Source: Cryptosporangium phraense (GTDB taxonomy: Bacteria > Actinomycetota > Actinomycetes > Mycobacteriales > Cryptosporangiaceae). Taken from it: a stretch of 64,000 nt of DNA. Positions within the stretch are counted from its first letter, which is position 1, and every line of letters starts with the position of its first letter. The notes below the pieces were generated by a model. The model did not search any database. It was given only the letters and a program-made list of their open reading frames with translations, and was not told the DNA's origin. The translations under genes were made by a program, and so were the position numbers. This document shows, piece by piece, positions 16,864-28,137 of this stretch. Where the stretch lies: NCBI RefSeq assembly GCF_006912135.1, contig NZ_VIRS01000009.1, forward strand, positions 186,001 to 250,000, read 5' to 3'.

Positions 16864-16900
16864 TTAACTGGCAAGAAACACAGCGTCACGAGCAAGAAAC
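16864..16900 (+). promoter_or_regulatory. Double GlnR operator of the amtB operon
   Basis: Two copies of the actinobacterial GlnR half-box GTnAC-n6-GaAAC stand in tandem: TTAAC-TGGCAA-GAAAC (16864-16879) and the perfect GTCAC-GAGCAA-GAAAC (16885-16900), offset by 21 bp. They lie about 120 bp before the amtB start, where GlnR activates ammonium transport under nitrogen limitation. Confidence 0.85.
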
Positions 16901-17018
16901 TCGTCGGAACGCCCGTCGAAACGTCGTCCCAGCACGCTTGCCCCGACGCAGACACGAGGGTCACCGGCCCTCCACCCACTGCGGTGACCCCCACATCAGT
17001 TCCTTCGGAAGGAGGGGC

Positions 17019-18383
17019 ATGGAAGAGCTCCAGAAGGCGGTCGAAGCTGCTGCCGCCAGCGCAAACGCTGCGTGGCTACTCGCAGCCAGCGCACTCGTGC
17101 TGTTCATGACGCCCGGCCTCGCGTTCTTCTACGGCGGCATGACCCGTGCCAAGTCCGTGCTCAACATGATCATGATGAGCTTCGGCTCGATCGCCGTGGT
17201 CTCGATCCTCTGGGTCATCTACGGCTACTCCCTCGCCTTCGACGACGACGCGTTCGGCGGCCTCGTCGGTGGCCTGGGCAAGATCGGCCTGAAGGGCGTC
17301 ATCACCGACGTCCCCGGTGCCCTTCCCGAAACGATCTTCTCCGCGTTCCAGCTGATGTTCGCGATCATCACGGTCGCGCTGATCTCCGGTGCGATCGCCG
17401 ACCGGGCCAAGTTCGGCGCGTGGATGGTCTTCGCCGGTGTCTGGGCGACGATCGTCTACTTCCCGGTCGCGCACTGGGTGTTCGCGTTCGACAGCGACAC
17501 CGCCAAGGGTGGCTGGATCGCCAACCAGCTCGGCGCGCTCGACTTCGCCGGTGGAACAGCGGTCCATATCAACGCGGGTTCCGCCGGTCTGGCGCTGGCG
17601 TTGGTGCTCGGCAAGCGTAAGGGCTGGCCGAAGGAGTCGTTCAAGCCGCACAACCTGCCGCTGGTGCTGCTGGGCGCGGGCATCCTGTGGTTCGGCTGGT
17701 TCGGCTTCAACGCCGGTTCGGCCGTGGCCGCGAACAACCTCGCCGGCGTCGCGTTCATCAACACCCAGGTCGCGACCGCTTCCGCGCTCGCCGGCTGGCT
17801 GATCGTCGAGAAGATCCGCGACAAGCACGCGACGACGCTGGGCGCGGCGTCCGGTGCGGTCGCCGGTCTGGTCGCGATCACCCCGGCCTGTGGCTCGGTC
17901 AACCCGGTCGGTGCGGTCATCCTCGGTGTCCTCGCCGGTGCGATCTGCGCCCTGGCCGTGGGCCTGAAGTACCGCTTCGGCTTCGACGACTCGCTCGACG
18001 TCGTCGGCGTCCACCTGGTCGGCGGTCTGTTCGGGTCGCTGATCATCGGTCTGCTGGCCACCGAGACCGTCACCGGCGGCGCCAACGGCCTGTTCTACGG
18101 CGGCGGCTTCTCCCAGCTGGGCAAGCAGGCCATCGCGGCCTTCGCGGTCCTCGCCTACTCGTTCGTGCTCACGTACATCATCGGCTTCATCATCGACAAG
18201 ACGATGGGCTTCCGGGTGGACGAGGAGACCGAGATCGAGGGCATCGACACCGGAGTTCACGCCGAGTCCGCGTACGACTTCGTGTCGGGCAGCAGCACGC
18301 GCTCGACGATCATCGGTGGTGCCGCTCCGGCTGGTATCAACGACCAGAGCGTCCGCGAAGCGGCGCCGGCCGGTAAGGAGTAG
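17019..18383 (+). CDS. amtB: Ammonium transporter
   Basis: A 454-residue Amt/MEP channel for ammonium uptake. It is hydrophobic throughout (about 11 membrane helices), with FMTPGLAFFYGGMTRAKSVLN (first helices), DFAGGTAVHINAGSAGLA (the twin-His pore region), LGAGILWFGWFGFNAGSA and VHLVGGLFGSL (second pore His). The ATG at 17019 follows GGAGGGGC. GlnK, its usual gate, starts 6 bp after the stop, and the GlnR boxes upstream indicate nitrogen control. Confidence 0.96.
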   Translation: MEELQKAVEAAAASANAAWLLAASALVLFMTPGLAFFYGGMTRAKSVLNMIMMSFGSIAVVSILWVIYGYSLAFDDDAFGGLVGGLGKIGLKGVITDVPGALPETIFSAFQLMFAIITVALISGAIADRAKFGAWMVFAGVWATIVYFPVAHWVFAFDSDTAKGGWIANQLGALDFAGGTAVHINAGSAGLALALVLGKRKGWPKESFKPHNLPLVLLGAGILWFGWFGFNAGSAVAANNLAGVAFINTQVATASALAGWLIVEKIRDKHATTLGAASGAVAGLVAITPACGSVNPVGAVILGVLAGAICALAVGLKYRFGFDDSLDVVGVHLVGGLFGSLIIGLLATETVTGGANGLFYGGGFSQLGKQAIAAFAVLAYSFVLTYIIGFIIDKTMGFRVDEETEIEGIDTGVHAESAYDFVSGSSTRSTIIGGAAPAGINDQSVREAAPAGKE

Positions 18384-21027
<2,644 letters not shown>

Positions 21028-21039
21028 ACGGTCCGAAGA

Positions 21040-21066
21040 GGCCGGTGGGAGACCACCGGCCTTTTT
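21040..21066 (+). terminator. Rho-independent terminator of amtB-glnK-glnD
   Basis: A perfect 9-bp stem, GGCCGGTGG / CCACCGGCC, with loop GAGA and five T directly after, 12 bp beyond the glnD stop. It closes the nitrogen operon before the tetR promoter. Confidence 0.9.
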
Positions 21067-21070
21067 GGTC

Positions 21071-21116
21071 TTGACGGTTTTACTCATCTAGGTAATTCTT
21101 TACTCATGCGAGTAAA
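21071..21116 (+). promoter_or_regulatory. tetR promoter with palindromic operators
   Basis: TTGACG (21071-21076) and TAATTC (21093-21098) form a plausible promoter with 16-bp spacing, which puts transcription start at or next to the ATG at 21106, i.e. a leaderless mRNA. A perfect palindrome TTTACTCatgcGAGTAAA (21099-21116) covers the start codon, and a related TTTACTCatctaGGTAA (21079-21095) covers the -10/-35 spacer. These are likely binding sites for the TetR protein itself. Confidence 0.65.
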
Positions 21117-21714
21117 CGAAGATCGACAGACGCCGGCCGCGCTGGCGCGCCGAGCACAAATCATCGATTCGGCGATCGTCGCGATCGCCGAACTGGGCTA
21201 CGCCCGGGCATCGTTCGGGCGGATCGCCGAGCACGCGGGCATCAGCAGCACGCGGCTGATCTCCTACCACTTCGACGACAAGCACGAGCTCATGCGCGCG
21301 GTCGCCCAGGCCGTGCTGGCCCGGGCCGCGGAGTACATGGTTCCGCGCATCGAGGCCGCCGACGGCCGCCGCGAGGCCCTGGCCGAGTACATCCGGGCGA
21401 ACCTCGCGTTCATCGAGGAGCACCCGGCGCACATCCGGGCGCTGATCGAGATCGCGTCCAACGCGCGCACCGACGACGGCACCCCGCTGCTCGCGGCCGA
21501 GGGCGAGGACCCCGCGGTCCTGCTGCTGGCCGCCGAGTTCCGGGCCGGTCAGCAGGCCGGCGAGTTCCGGACGTTCGACCCGCTGGTGATGGCGCGCACG
21601 GTCCGGGCCGCGATCGACGCGTCGGCCGGTCGGGCCGAGAACGCGCCCGCCTACGCCGACGAACTGGTCACGCTCTTCGACCTGGCGACCCGCCCCCGAC
21701 CGGAGGAGTCGTGA
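21106..21714 (+). CDS. TetR-family transcriptional regulator
   Basis: A 202-residue repressor. The N-terminal helix-turn-helix domain (about 14-60) reads AQIIDSAIVAIAELGYARAS ... GISSTRLISYHFDDKHELM; the C-terminal ligand domain is helical and variable. It is the first gene of a coupled set with the membrane protein and FAD monooxygenase downstream, whose expression it probably controls together with its own through the palindromes over its start. Ligand unknown. Confidence 0.9.
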   Translation: MRVNEDRQTPAALARRAQIIDSAIVAIAELGYARASFGRIAEHAGISSTRLISYHFDDKHELMRAVAQAVLARAAEYMVPRIEAADGRREALAEYIRANLAFIEEHPAHIRALIEIASNARTDDGTPLLAAEGEDPAVLLLAAEFRAGQQAGEFRTFDPLVMARTVRAAIDASAGRAENAPAYADELVTLFDLATRPRPEES

Positions 21715-22367
21715 TCACGATGACCCAGGCCAAGTCCACCCCCGCTCCCGGTCGCCGGGCGATGCTCGTCGCGCTCGGTCTCGATCTCGTCGCTCCGCTC
21801 GTCGTCTTCTACGGCTTACGGGCGGCGGGCGTCGACCAGTGGTGGGCGCTGCTCGCCTCGGCCGCCGTCCCGGCCGTGGTCATCGCGGCCCGCTTCGTCC
21901 GCCACCGGCGGCTCGACTTCGGCGCGCTGTTCGCGCTGACGTTGGTCGGGGCCGGGCTCGTCCTCTCCGCGCTCAGCGGCAACCCGCGCGCGCTACTCGT
22001 CCGCGACGCCTGGCTGTGGGTCGTCGGCGGCGTCGCCGGGCTCTGGCTGATCGCCTCGTGCTTCTATGGCCGGCCCGGCCTGTTCACGCTGTTCCGGTCG
22101 TTCCTGGTGACGCGGTACGGCGCGGAGCGGGTCGCGGTCTTCGAAGCCCGCTGGGACGTGGAAGCGAAGTTCCGGCACGACATGCGCGTGATCACGCTGG
22201 TCTGGGGTCTCGCGCTCACGCTCAACGCCGTCGTCACGGTGTTCATCGCCTACCTGGCGCCGATCGACGTCGCCGGCGGTGCGATGAACGTGGTGTGGCC
22301 GGCCATCGCGGTGCCGCTCTGGATCTTCCACATCGCCTACACGAGGAAGCAGGGCCTCCGGGCCTGA
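21711..22367 (+). CDS. VC0807-like membrane protein
   Basis: A 218-residue protein with about six hydrophobic segments. It resembles VC0807-family/septation-A-like membrane proteins: LGLDLVAPLVVFYGLRAAGVD near the start, RLDFGALFALTLVGAGLVLS in the middle. GTG at 21711 overlaps the tetR TGA (GTGA); ATG at 21720 is an alternative. In such families the protein often sits beside its TetR regulator. Transport substrate, if any, is unknown. Confidence 0.72.
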   Translation: MITMTQAKSTPAPGRRAMLVALGLDLVAPLVVFYGLRAAGVDQWWALLASAAVPAVVIAARFVRHRRLDFGALFALTLVGAGLVLSALSGNPRALLVRDAWLWVVGGVAGLWLIASCFYGRPGLFTLFRSFLVTRYGAERVAVFEARWDVEAKFRHDMRVITLVWGLALTLNAVVTVFIAYLAPIDVAGGAMNVVWPAIAVPLWIFHIAYTRKQGLRA

Positions 22368-22378
22368 GGGAGGTCGAC

Positions 22379-23779
22379 ATGGATGCCCAGGTCATCGTCG
22401 CCGGCGCCGGTCCCACCGGGCTGCTGCTGGCCACCGAACTCGAACGGGCCGGTGCCTCGGTGATCGTGCTCGAGCGGCTCGCGGGCCGCACCGGCCAGTC
22501 GAAGGCACTGTCTCTCCAACCCCGGTCGGCCGAGGTCCTGCACTCGCGCGGCCTGCTCGTCTCGGCCGGGGAGCTCATCCCGGCCGGCCACTTCGCCGGG
22601 CTGCCGGTCCGGCTCGACTACTCTCCGCTGCCGACCCGGTTCCCGTATCAGGTCGGCGTCCCGCAGGCCCGGGTCGAGGACCTGCTCGAGGCCCGGTTGA
22701 CCGTTCCGGTGCGCTACGGCCACGACGTCGTCGACGTCGATCAGGACGACGACGGGGTCACCGTGCACACGGACCGCGGGCCGCTCCGGGCGTCGTACCT
22801 GGTGGGCTGCGACGGGGGCCGGAGCACGGTGCGGAAGCTGCTCGGGGTCCCGTTTCCCGGGCGCGATCCGCGGGTCTCCGGGGTCGTCGCCGACGTCACG
22901 CTGGTCGACCCGGCCGGGCGGGCCCCGGCGAGTTGGGACCTGCCCTCGCTGGTGCCGATCGACGGCGCCGTGCTGACGCTGCTGCCGCTCGACGGCGGGG
23001 TGTTCCGGCTGCTGACCGCCGGTCCGGAGCAGCAGGGAACCGATCGGGACGACCCGGTGACGGCCGACGAGATCACCCGGGCGCTGGACCGGGCCTACGG
23101 TGGTTCGCCGCGGCTCGGGGAGATCCGCTGGGCGAGCCGGTTCAGCGACACGACCCGGCAGGCCGAGACGTACCGGGCCGGGCGGGTGCTGCTGGCCGGC
23201 GACGCGGCCCACGTCCACTCGCCGACCGGCGGCCAGGGCTTGAATCTCGGCCTGCAGGACGCGTTCAACCTCGGCTGGAAGCTGGCCGCGACGGTCCGGG
23301 GCACCGCGCCGGCCGGGCTGCTCGACACGTACTCCGCCGAACGGCACCCGGTGGCCGCCGAGGTGCTGGCGAACACGCAGGCCCAGGCCGTGCTCATGGT
23401 GCCCGACCCGGACGTGGCGGCACTGCGCGGAGTGTTCCAGGACCTCCTGCGCGTGCCCGGCGCCAACCGGCACCTGGCCGGACGGATCAGCGGGATCGAC
23501 GTCCGCTACGAGCCCGGACGCCACCCGCTGGTGGGGGCGCGGATGCCCGACCTCGATCTGGAAGCCGACGGGTCACCGACGACCGTGGCCGGCCTGCTGC
23601 ACGACGGGCAGCCGCTCCTGCTGCGCTTCGACGGGGGCGACCTCGGCGCGGTCCTCGTCCGGCCCGACGGGCACGTCGCCTGGGCAGTGGACGCCGGTGA
23701 GCGCGACGAAGAGGGGCTGGCCGCGGCCACCGAGCGCTGGTTCGGGACGCCTCAGCCGGCCCGGAACGTGCGCCGGTAG
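22379..23779 (+). CDS. FAD-dependent aromatic monooxygenase
   Basis: A 466-residue flavoprotein hydroxylase of the PheA/TfdB/rifampicin-monooxygenase type. It shows the Rossmann dinucleotide motif VAGAGPTGLLLATELERAG (about 6), the DG motif VGCDGGRSTVRK (about 142) and the GD motif GDAAHVHSPTGGQGLNLG (about 276). A shortened thioredoxin-like C-terminal domain follows. It would hydroxylate an aromatic substrate with NAD(P)H and O2. Sited behind tetR and before an exporter, it may serve in detoxification; substrate unknown. Its end overlaps the convergent glxA-like gene by 28 bp. Confidence 0.88.
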   Translation: MDAQVIVAGAGPTGLLLATELERAGASVIVLERLAGRTGQSKALSLQPRSAEVLHSRGLLVSAGELIPAGHFAGLPVRLDYSPLPTRFPYQVGVPQARVEDLLEARLTVPVRYGHDVVDVDQDDDGVTVHTDRGPLRASYLVGCDGGRSTVRKLLGVPFPGRDPRVSGVVADVTLVDPAGRAPASWDLPSLVPIDGAVLTLLPLDGGVFRLLTAGPEQQGTDRDDPVTADEITRALDRAYGGSPRLGEIRWASRFSDTTRQAETYRAGRVLLAGDAAHVHSPTGGQGLNLGLQDAFNLGWKLAATVRGTAPAGLLDTYSAERHPVAAEVLANTQAQAVLMVPDPDVAALRGVFQDLLRVPGANRHLAGRISGIDVRYEPGRHPLVGARMPDLDLEADGSPTTVAGLLHDGQPLLLRFDGGDLGAVLVRPDGHVAWAVDAGERDEEGLAAATERWFGTPQPARNVRR

Positions 23780-24714
23780 GCGTTGGGGCTCGTCCCCACC
23801 GAGGTCGCGAAGTGCTGGCGCAGTGACGCGGTCGTGCCGAAACCGGAGCGGTGGGCGATCCGGTCGACCGGCAGATCGGTCTCCTCGAGCAGCTGGCGGG
23901 CCCGATCGACGCGCAGCGCGGTGAGCCAGGGCCCGAAGCTCTGCCCGGTCTCCTGCCGGAACCGCCGGGTGAACGTCCGGACGCTCATTCCGGCGTGCGC
24001 GGCCAGCGCGTCCAGGTCGAGGGGCTCGTCCAGGTGCTCCAGCGCCCAGGCCCGGGTCGGCCCGGTCGACGCGTCGGACTGCGGCGGTATCGGCCGCTCG
24101 ACGAACTGGGCCTGGCCGCCGTCGCGCCAGGGCGGGGCGACGCAGCGGCGGGCGGCGCGGTTCGCGACCTCGCTGCCGAAGTCGCGCCGGACCAGGTGCA
24201 GGCACAGGTCGATGCCCGCGGCCACTCCGGCCGAGGTCGCGATCGCGCCTTCGTCGATGAACAGCACGTCCGGGTCGAGCTCGACGTCCGGGTACCGGGC
24301 GCGGAAGTTCTCGGCCCAGAGCCAGTGGGTGGTGGCCCGGCGGCCGTCGAGCAGTCCGGCCGCGGCCAGCACGAACGCGCCGGTGCAGATGCTCGCGACC
24401 CGGGCGCCGCGGGCCGCGGCCGCGCGAATCGCGTCCAGCGCCTCGGCCGGGTACGCGCGGGTCCCCGCGGTCGCCCCGCGGACGCCGGGGATGAGCACGG
24501 TGTCGGCGGTCTCGGTCTCCTCCAGGCCGAACTTCGGCGCGATCGCGTACCCGGCCGTCGTGTCGATCGGTGCGGCCCCGGGCGAGCAGACGTGGACGCT
24601 GTAGAGGCGCCGGTCGTCCTCCCGGCGGGCCGCGCTGAAGACCTGGCCGGGGATGCCGACGTCGAACGGCACGGCGTCGTCGAGAGCCACGACAGCGATG
24701 CGGTGAAGCGACAT
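23752..24714 (-). CDS. GlxA-family (DJ-1/PfpI + AraC) transcriptional regulator
   Basis: A 320-residue protein with an amidase-like DJ-1/PfpI domain (about 1-170; elbow ASICTGAFVLAAAGLLDGR) and a C-terminal AraC/XylS helix-turn-helix domain (about 220-318; AAHAGMSVRTFTRRFRQETG and GTSPNAYRRTF). Such proteins are usually activators responding to small ligands. It is divergent from the MFS gene, with about 70 bp between, so control of that gene is likely. Confidence 0.9.
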   Translation of the reverse strand: MSLHRIAVVALDDAVPFDVGIPGQVFSAARREDDRRLYSVHVCSPGAAPIDTTAGYAIAPKFGLEETETADTVLIPGVRGATAGTRAYPAEALDAIRAAAARGARVASICTGAFVLAAAGLLDGRRATTHWLWAENFRARYPDVELDPDVLFIDEGAIATSAGVAAGIDLCLHLVRRDFGSEVANRAARRCVAPPWRDGGQAQFVERPIPPQSDASTGPTRAWALEHLDEPLDLDALAAHAGMSVRTFTRRFRQETGQSFGPWLTALRVDRARQLLEETDLPVDRIAHRSGFGTTASLRQHFATSVGTSPNAYRRTFRAG

Positions 24715-24784
24715 GGCCGAATTCTTGCACAGGATGTCCTTCGGGCCACTGGTTGGAAGCCCGGGCGTCGGTGACGCTGAGGGC

Positions 24785-26089
24785 GTGGTCAACACCCGCA
24801 AGATCCATCGCGCCTGGCTGGTCGCCGGCGTCGCGTTCATCGCTCTGGTCGGCGCGGCCGCGTTCCGGGCCGCGCCGAGCGTGCTCATCCTGCCGCTGCA
24901 GCAGGAGTTCGGCTGGTCGACGGCCGACATCTCGCTCGCGGTCACGGTCAACCTCGTGCTGTTCGGGCTCACCGCGCCGTTCGCGGCCGCGCTGATCCAG
25001 AAGCTCGGCCTGCGCTGGGTCACCGCGGCCGCGCTGCTGCTGGTCGCGGCCGGTGCGGCGGCCACGGTCGGGATGACCGCCCGCTGGCAGCTCGTGCTCT
25101 GCTGGGGCGTCCTGGTCGGGCTGGGCACCGGATCGATGGCGCTCGTGTTCGCGGCCAGCGTGGCCGACCGCTGGTTCGTCGCCCGCCGGGGCCTGGTCAT
25201 CGGCGTCCTCACCGCGGGCAGCGCCACCGGGCAGCTGATCTTCCTGCCGCCGATCGCCGCGCTGGCCGACTCCCAGGGCTGGCGGGCCGCCTCGCTGGCC
25301 ATCGCCGCCTGCGCGCTGGCGGTGGTTCCGCTGGTGGTCCTGTTCCTGCGTGACGCGCCCGAGGACGTCGGGCTGACTCGGTACGGCACCGACGAGCCGA
25401 GCCCGGAACGGCCGAGCACCGGAGCGGCCCGGTCGGCGTTCGCCGGGCTCGCCACCGGCGTCCGCAGTGGGACTTTCTGGCTGTTGGTCGGCGGGTTCGC
25501 GATCTGCGGAGCGTCGTCCAACGGGTTGGTGGGAACCCACCTCGTACCGGCGGCGCACGACCACGGGCTGCCTACGACGGCGGCCGCGAGCCTGCTCGCG
25601 GTCATCGGGATCTTCGACATCGTCGGGACGATCGCGTCCGGCTGGCTGACCGACCGGTACGACCCGCGGCTGCTCCTGCTGGCCTACTACGGGCTGCGCG
25701 GAGCGTCGTTGCTGCTGCTCCCGGCGTTGCTGCCGTCGCTGGGGCACGGGGTGGGGCCGTCGATGCTGGTGTTCATCGTGTTCTACGGGCTGGACTGGGT
25801 GGCCACCGTGCCGCCGACCGTCGCGCTGGCCCGGCAGACGTTCGGCGCCCAGGCGCCGGTGGTCTTCGGCTGGATCTTCGCGTCGCACCAGCTCGGGGCG
25901 GCCCTGATGGCGTCGGGTGCGGGCTGGATCCGCGACACGTTCGGCACCTACACGCCGGCCTGGTACGCGGCCGGTGCGCTGTGCCTTCTCGCCGCCACTC
26001 TCTCGGTCGGCGTCGGACGTGGTAGCGGGGCGGCTACGCTCAAGGGGAAGGATCTGAGCCCTGCCGTCAGCGCTGCGGCCGCCACCTGA
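24785..26089 (+). CDS. Major facilitator superfamily transporter
   Basis: A 434-residue MFS protein with about 12 membrane helices. The first loops contain APSVLILPLQQEFGWSTADIS, and the cytoplasmic loop after helix 2 is short. The OFA/oxalate-formate-like tone (GWSxADIS, GSMALVFAASVADRWF) suggests a carboxylate or drug transporter. The GTG at 24785 (VVNTRKIHRAW) gives the usual start just before helix 1. Divergent from the GlxA-like regulator and 14 bp before ffh. Confidence 0.86.
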   Translation: MVNTRKIHRAWLVAGVAFIALVGAAAFRAAPSVLILPLQQEFGWSTADISLAVTVNLVLFGLTAPFAAALIQKLGLRWVTAAALLLVAAGAAATVGMTARWQLVLCWGVLVGLGTGSMALVFAASVADRWFVARRGLVIGVLTAGSATGQLIFLPPIAALADSQGWRAASLAIAACALAVVPLVVLFLRDAPEDVGLTRYGTDEPSPERPSTGAARSAFAGLATGVRSGTFWLLVGGFAICGASSNGLVGTHLVPAAHDHGLPTTAAASLLAVIGIFDIVGTIASGWLTDRYDPRLLLLAYYGLRGASLLLLPALLPSLGHGVGPSMLVFIVFYGLDWVATVPPTVALARQTFGAQAPVVFGWIFASHQLGAALMASGAGWIRDTFGTYTPAWYAAGALCLLAATLSVGVGRGSGAATLKGKDLSPAVSAAAAT

Positions 26090-26103
26090 GTTCGTGAGGA
26101 CCG

Positions 26104-27636
26104 ATGTTCGACACGCTTTCCGACCGGCTCTCCGCCGTCTTCACTTCGCTTCGCTCGAAGGGGCGTCTGACCGACGCCGATCTCGACAAGTCCATGCGGG
26201 AAATCCGGGTGGCGCTGCTCGAGGCGGACGTCGCACTGCCGGTCGTGAAGGCGTTCACCCAGTCGGTGAAGAACCGGGCCCGCGGCTCCGAGGTGCACCA
26301 GGCGCTGAACCCGGCCCAGCAGGTCGTCAAGATCGTCAACGAGGAGCTCATCGGCATCCTCGGTGGCGAGACCCGGCGGCTGCGCTACGCCAAGACGCCG
26401 CCGACCGTGATTCTGCTGGCCGGTCTGCAGGGTGCCGGTAAGACGACGCTGGCCGGCAAGCTCGCGCTCTGGCTGCGCAAGCAGGGGCACACGCCGATCC
26501 TGGTGGCCGCCGACCTCCAGCGCCCGAACGCGGTGCAGCAGCTCCAGGTCGTCGGGCAGCGGGCCGGCGTCGAGGTGTTCGCGCCCGAGCCGGGTAGCGG
26601 CGTCGGCGACCCGGTGAAGGTGGCCCGCGACTCGATCGAGTTCGCTCGTCGGCAGCAGCACGACATCGTCGTCGTCGACACCGCCGGTCGGCTCGGTATC
26701 GACGCCGACATGATGGCCCAGGCCGTTGCGATCCGGGACGCGGTGCAGCCGGACGAGATCCTGTTCGTCGTCGACGCGATGGTCGGTCAGGACGCGGTCA
26801 ACACGGCCCAGGCGTTCAAGGACGGCGTCGGGTTCGACGGCGTCGTGCTGACCAAGCTGGACGGTGACGCCCGCGGTGGTGCCGCGCTCTCCGTGCGGCA
26901 CATCACCGGCGAGCCGATCATGTTCGCGTCCTCGGGCGAGAAGCTCGAGGACTTTGACGTCTTCCACCCCGACCGGATGGCGTCCCGCATCCTCGGCATG
27001 GGCGACATGCTGACGCTCATCGAGCAGGCCGAAGGCGTGTTCGACGCCGAGCAGCAGCAGCGCATGAGCGAGAAGATGCTCGGCGAGGGCGACTTCACGC
27101 TCGACGACTTCCTCGAGCAGATGGTCGCGGTCAAGAAGATGGGCCCGATCAGCAACGTGCTCGGGATGCTGCCCGGCATGAACCAGATGAAGGGCCAGCT
27201 CGACAACCTCGACGACAAGCACTTCGACCGGGTCGCCGCGGTGATCCGCTCGATGACGCCGCTGGAGCGCCAAGACCCGAAGATCATCAACGGGTCGCGC
27301 CGGCTGCGTATCGCGAACGGGTCGGGCACCACCGTCACCGACGTGAACCAGCTGGTCGAGCGGTTCTTCGAGGCGCGCAAGATGATGCGCCAGATGTCGA
27401 GCCAGCTCGGGTTCGGCGGCGGGATGCGCCGGGGTGGCTCGTCGAAGAAGGGCAAGGGCAAGAAGGGGCGCAAGGGCGGGGGCGGTGGCGGTCGTCCGCG
27501 TCAGCAGCTGCCCGGTGGGTTCCCGGGCGGGTTCCCGGGGGCCCTGCCGGCCGAGCCGCCGGCCGCGGCGCCGGAGGCCCTGCCTGGCGGGTTCGAGATG
27601 CCGAAGATCGACTTCTCCAAGCTGCCCAAAAAATGA
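26104..27636 (+). CDS. ffh: Signal recognition particle protein Ffh
   Basis: A 510-residue SRP54 homologue that binds 4.5S RNA and signal sequences and delivers ribosomes to FtsY. N domain, then G-domain motifs GLQGAGKTT, DLQRPNAVQQL, DTAGRLGID and TKLDGDARGG. The methionine-rich M domain is at about 300-445 (MRQMSSQLGF, GMLPGMNQMKG). The C-terminus carries an unusually long Lys/Gly run and a Gly/Pro-rich tail with repeated GGFPG. It ends in an ATGA overlap with the next gene. Confidence 0.96.
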   Translation: MFDTLSDRLSAVFTSLRSKGRLTDADLDKSMREIRVALLEADVALPVVKAFTQSVKNRARGSEVHQALNPAQQVVKIVNEELIGILGGETRRLRYAKTPPTVILLAGLQGAGKTTLAGKLALWLRKQGHTPILVAADLQRPNAVQQLQVVGQRAGVEVFAPEPGSGVGDPVKVARDSIEFARRQQHDIVVVDTAGRLGIDADMMAQAVAIRDAVQPDEILFVVDAMVGQDAVNTAQAFKDGVGFDGVVLTKLDGDARGGAALSVRHITGEPIMFASSGEKLEDFDVFHPDRMASRILGMGDMLTLIEQAEGVFDAEQQQRMSEKMLGEGDFTLDDFLEQMVAVKKMGPISNVLGMLPGMNQMKGQLDNLDDKHFDRVAAVIRSMTPLERQDPKIINGSRRLRIANGSGTTVTDVNQLVERFFEARKMMRQMSSQLGFGGGMRRGGSSKKGKGKKGRKGGGGGGRPRQQLPGGFPGGFPGALPAEPPAAAPEALPGGFEMPKIDFSKLPKK

Positions 27637-28001
27637 CCCTCGTGGTCGACGGCGCCAACGTCGTCGGCTCGGTTCCCGACGGGTGGTGGCGTGACCGGCG
27701 CGGGGCGGCCACCCGGCTGCGCGACGCGCTGGTACCCGTCGCGGCGGCCGGCCTGCCCGGGCTGCCCGGCCCGGTGCGCGTCGTGCTGGTCGTCGAGGGT
27801 GCAGCGCGGGGCGTCGCCGCGGTCGACGGCGTCGAGGTGGTGTCGGCGCCGGGGTCCGGCGACGACACGATCGTCGAGGTGGCCGCGGCCGCGGTCGCGG
27901 ACGGCCCGGCCTGGGTGGTGACCGCCGACCGCGGGCTCCGCGAGCGCGTCCGGGCGGTCGGGGCCGACGTGCTCGGCCCCCGGTCGGTGCCGCGGAAGTG
28001 A
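27633..28001 (+). CDS. Small NYN/PIN-like nuclease-fold protein
   Basis: A 122-residue protein with LVVDGANVVGS at the N-terminus, a middle GSGDDTIVEVA and VVTADRGLRERV near the end: the acidic pattern of NYN/PIN-like RNase domains, as in YacP. An RNA-processing role is therefore inferred, not shown. The ATG overlaps the ffh stop by four bases, so it is cotranslated with SRP protein. Confidence 0.7.
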   Translation: MTLVVDGANVVGSVPDGWWRDRRGAATRLRDALVPVAAAGLPGLPGPVRVVLVVEGAARGVAAVDGVEVVSAPGSGDDTIVEVAAAAVADGPAWVVTADRGLRERVRAVGADVLGPRSVPRK

Positions 28002-28137
28002 ACGGCGGGTGACTCCCGATCGAACGGTCTGACCAGCGGTTACCCCGCTGCGTGGGTGCTCCGTGACCGCTCGGTAGCGTGGCGGCGGCCGGGTGATCTC
28101 TCCCGGTTCGTGGCGCGATGCGAACGGAGGCGCACGC

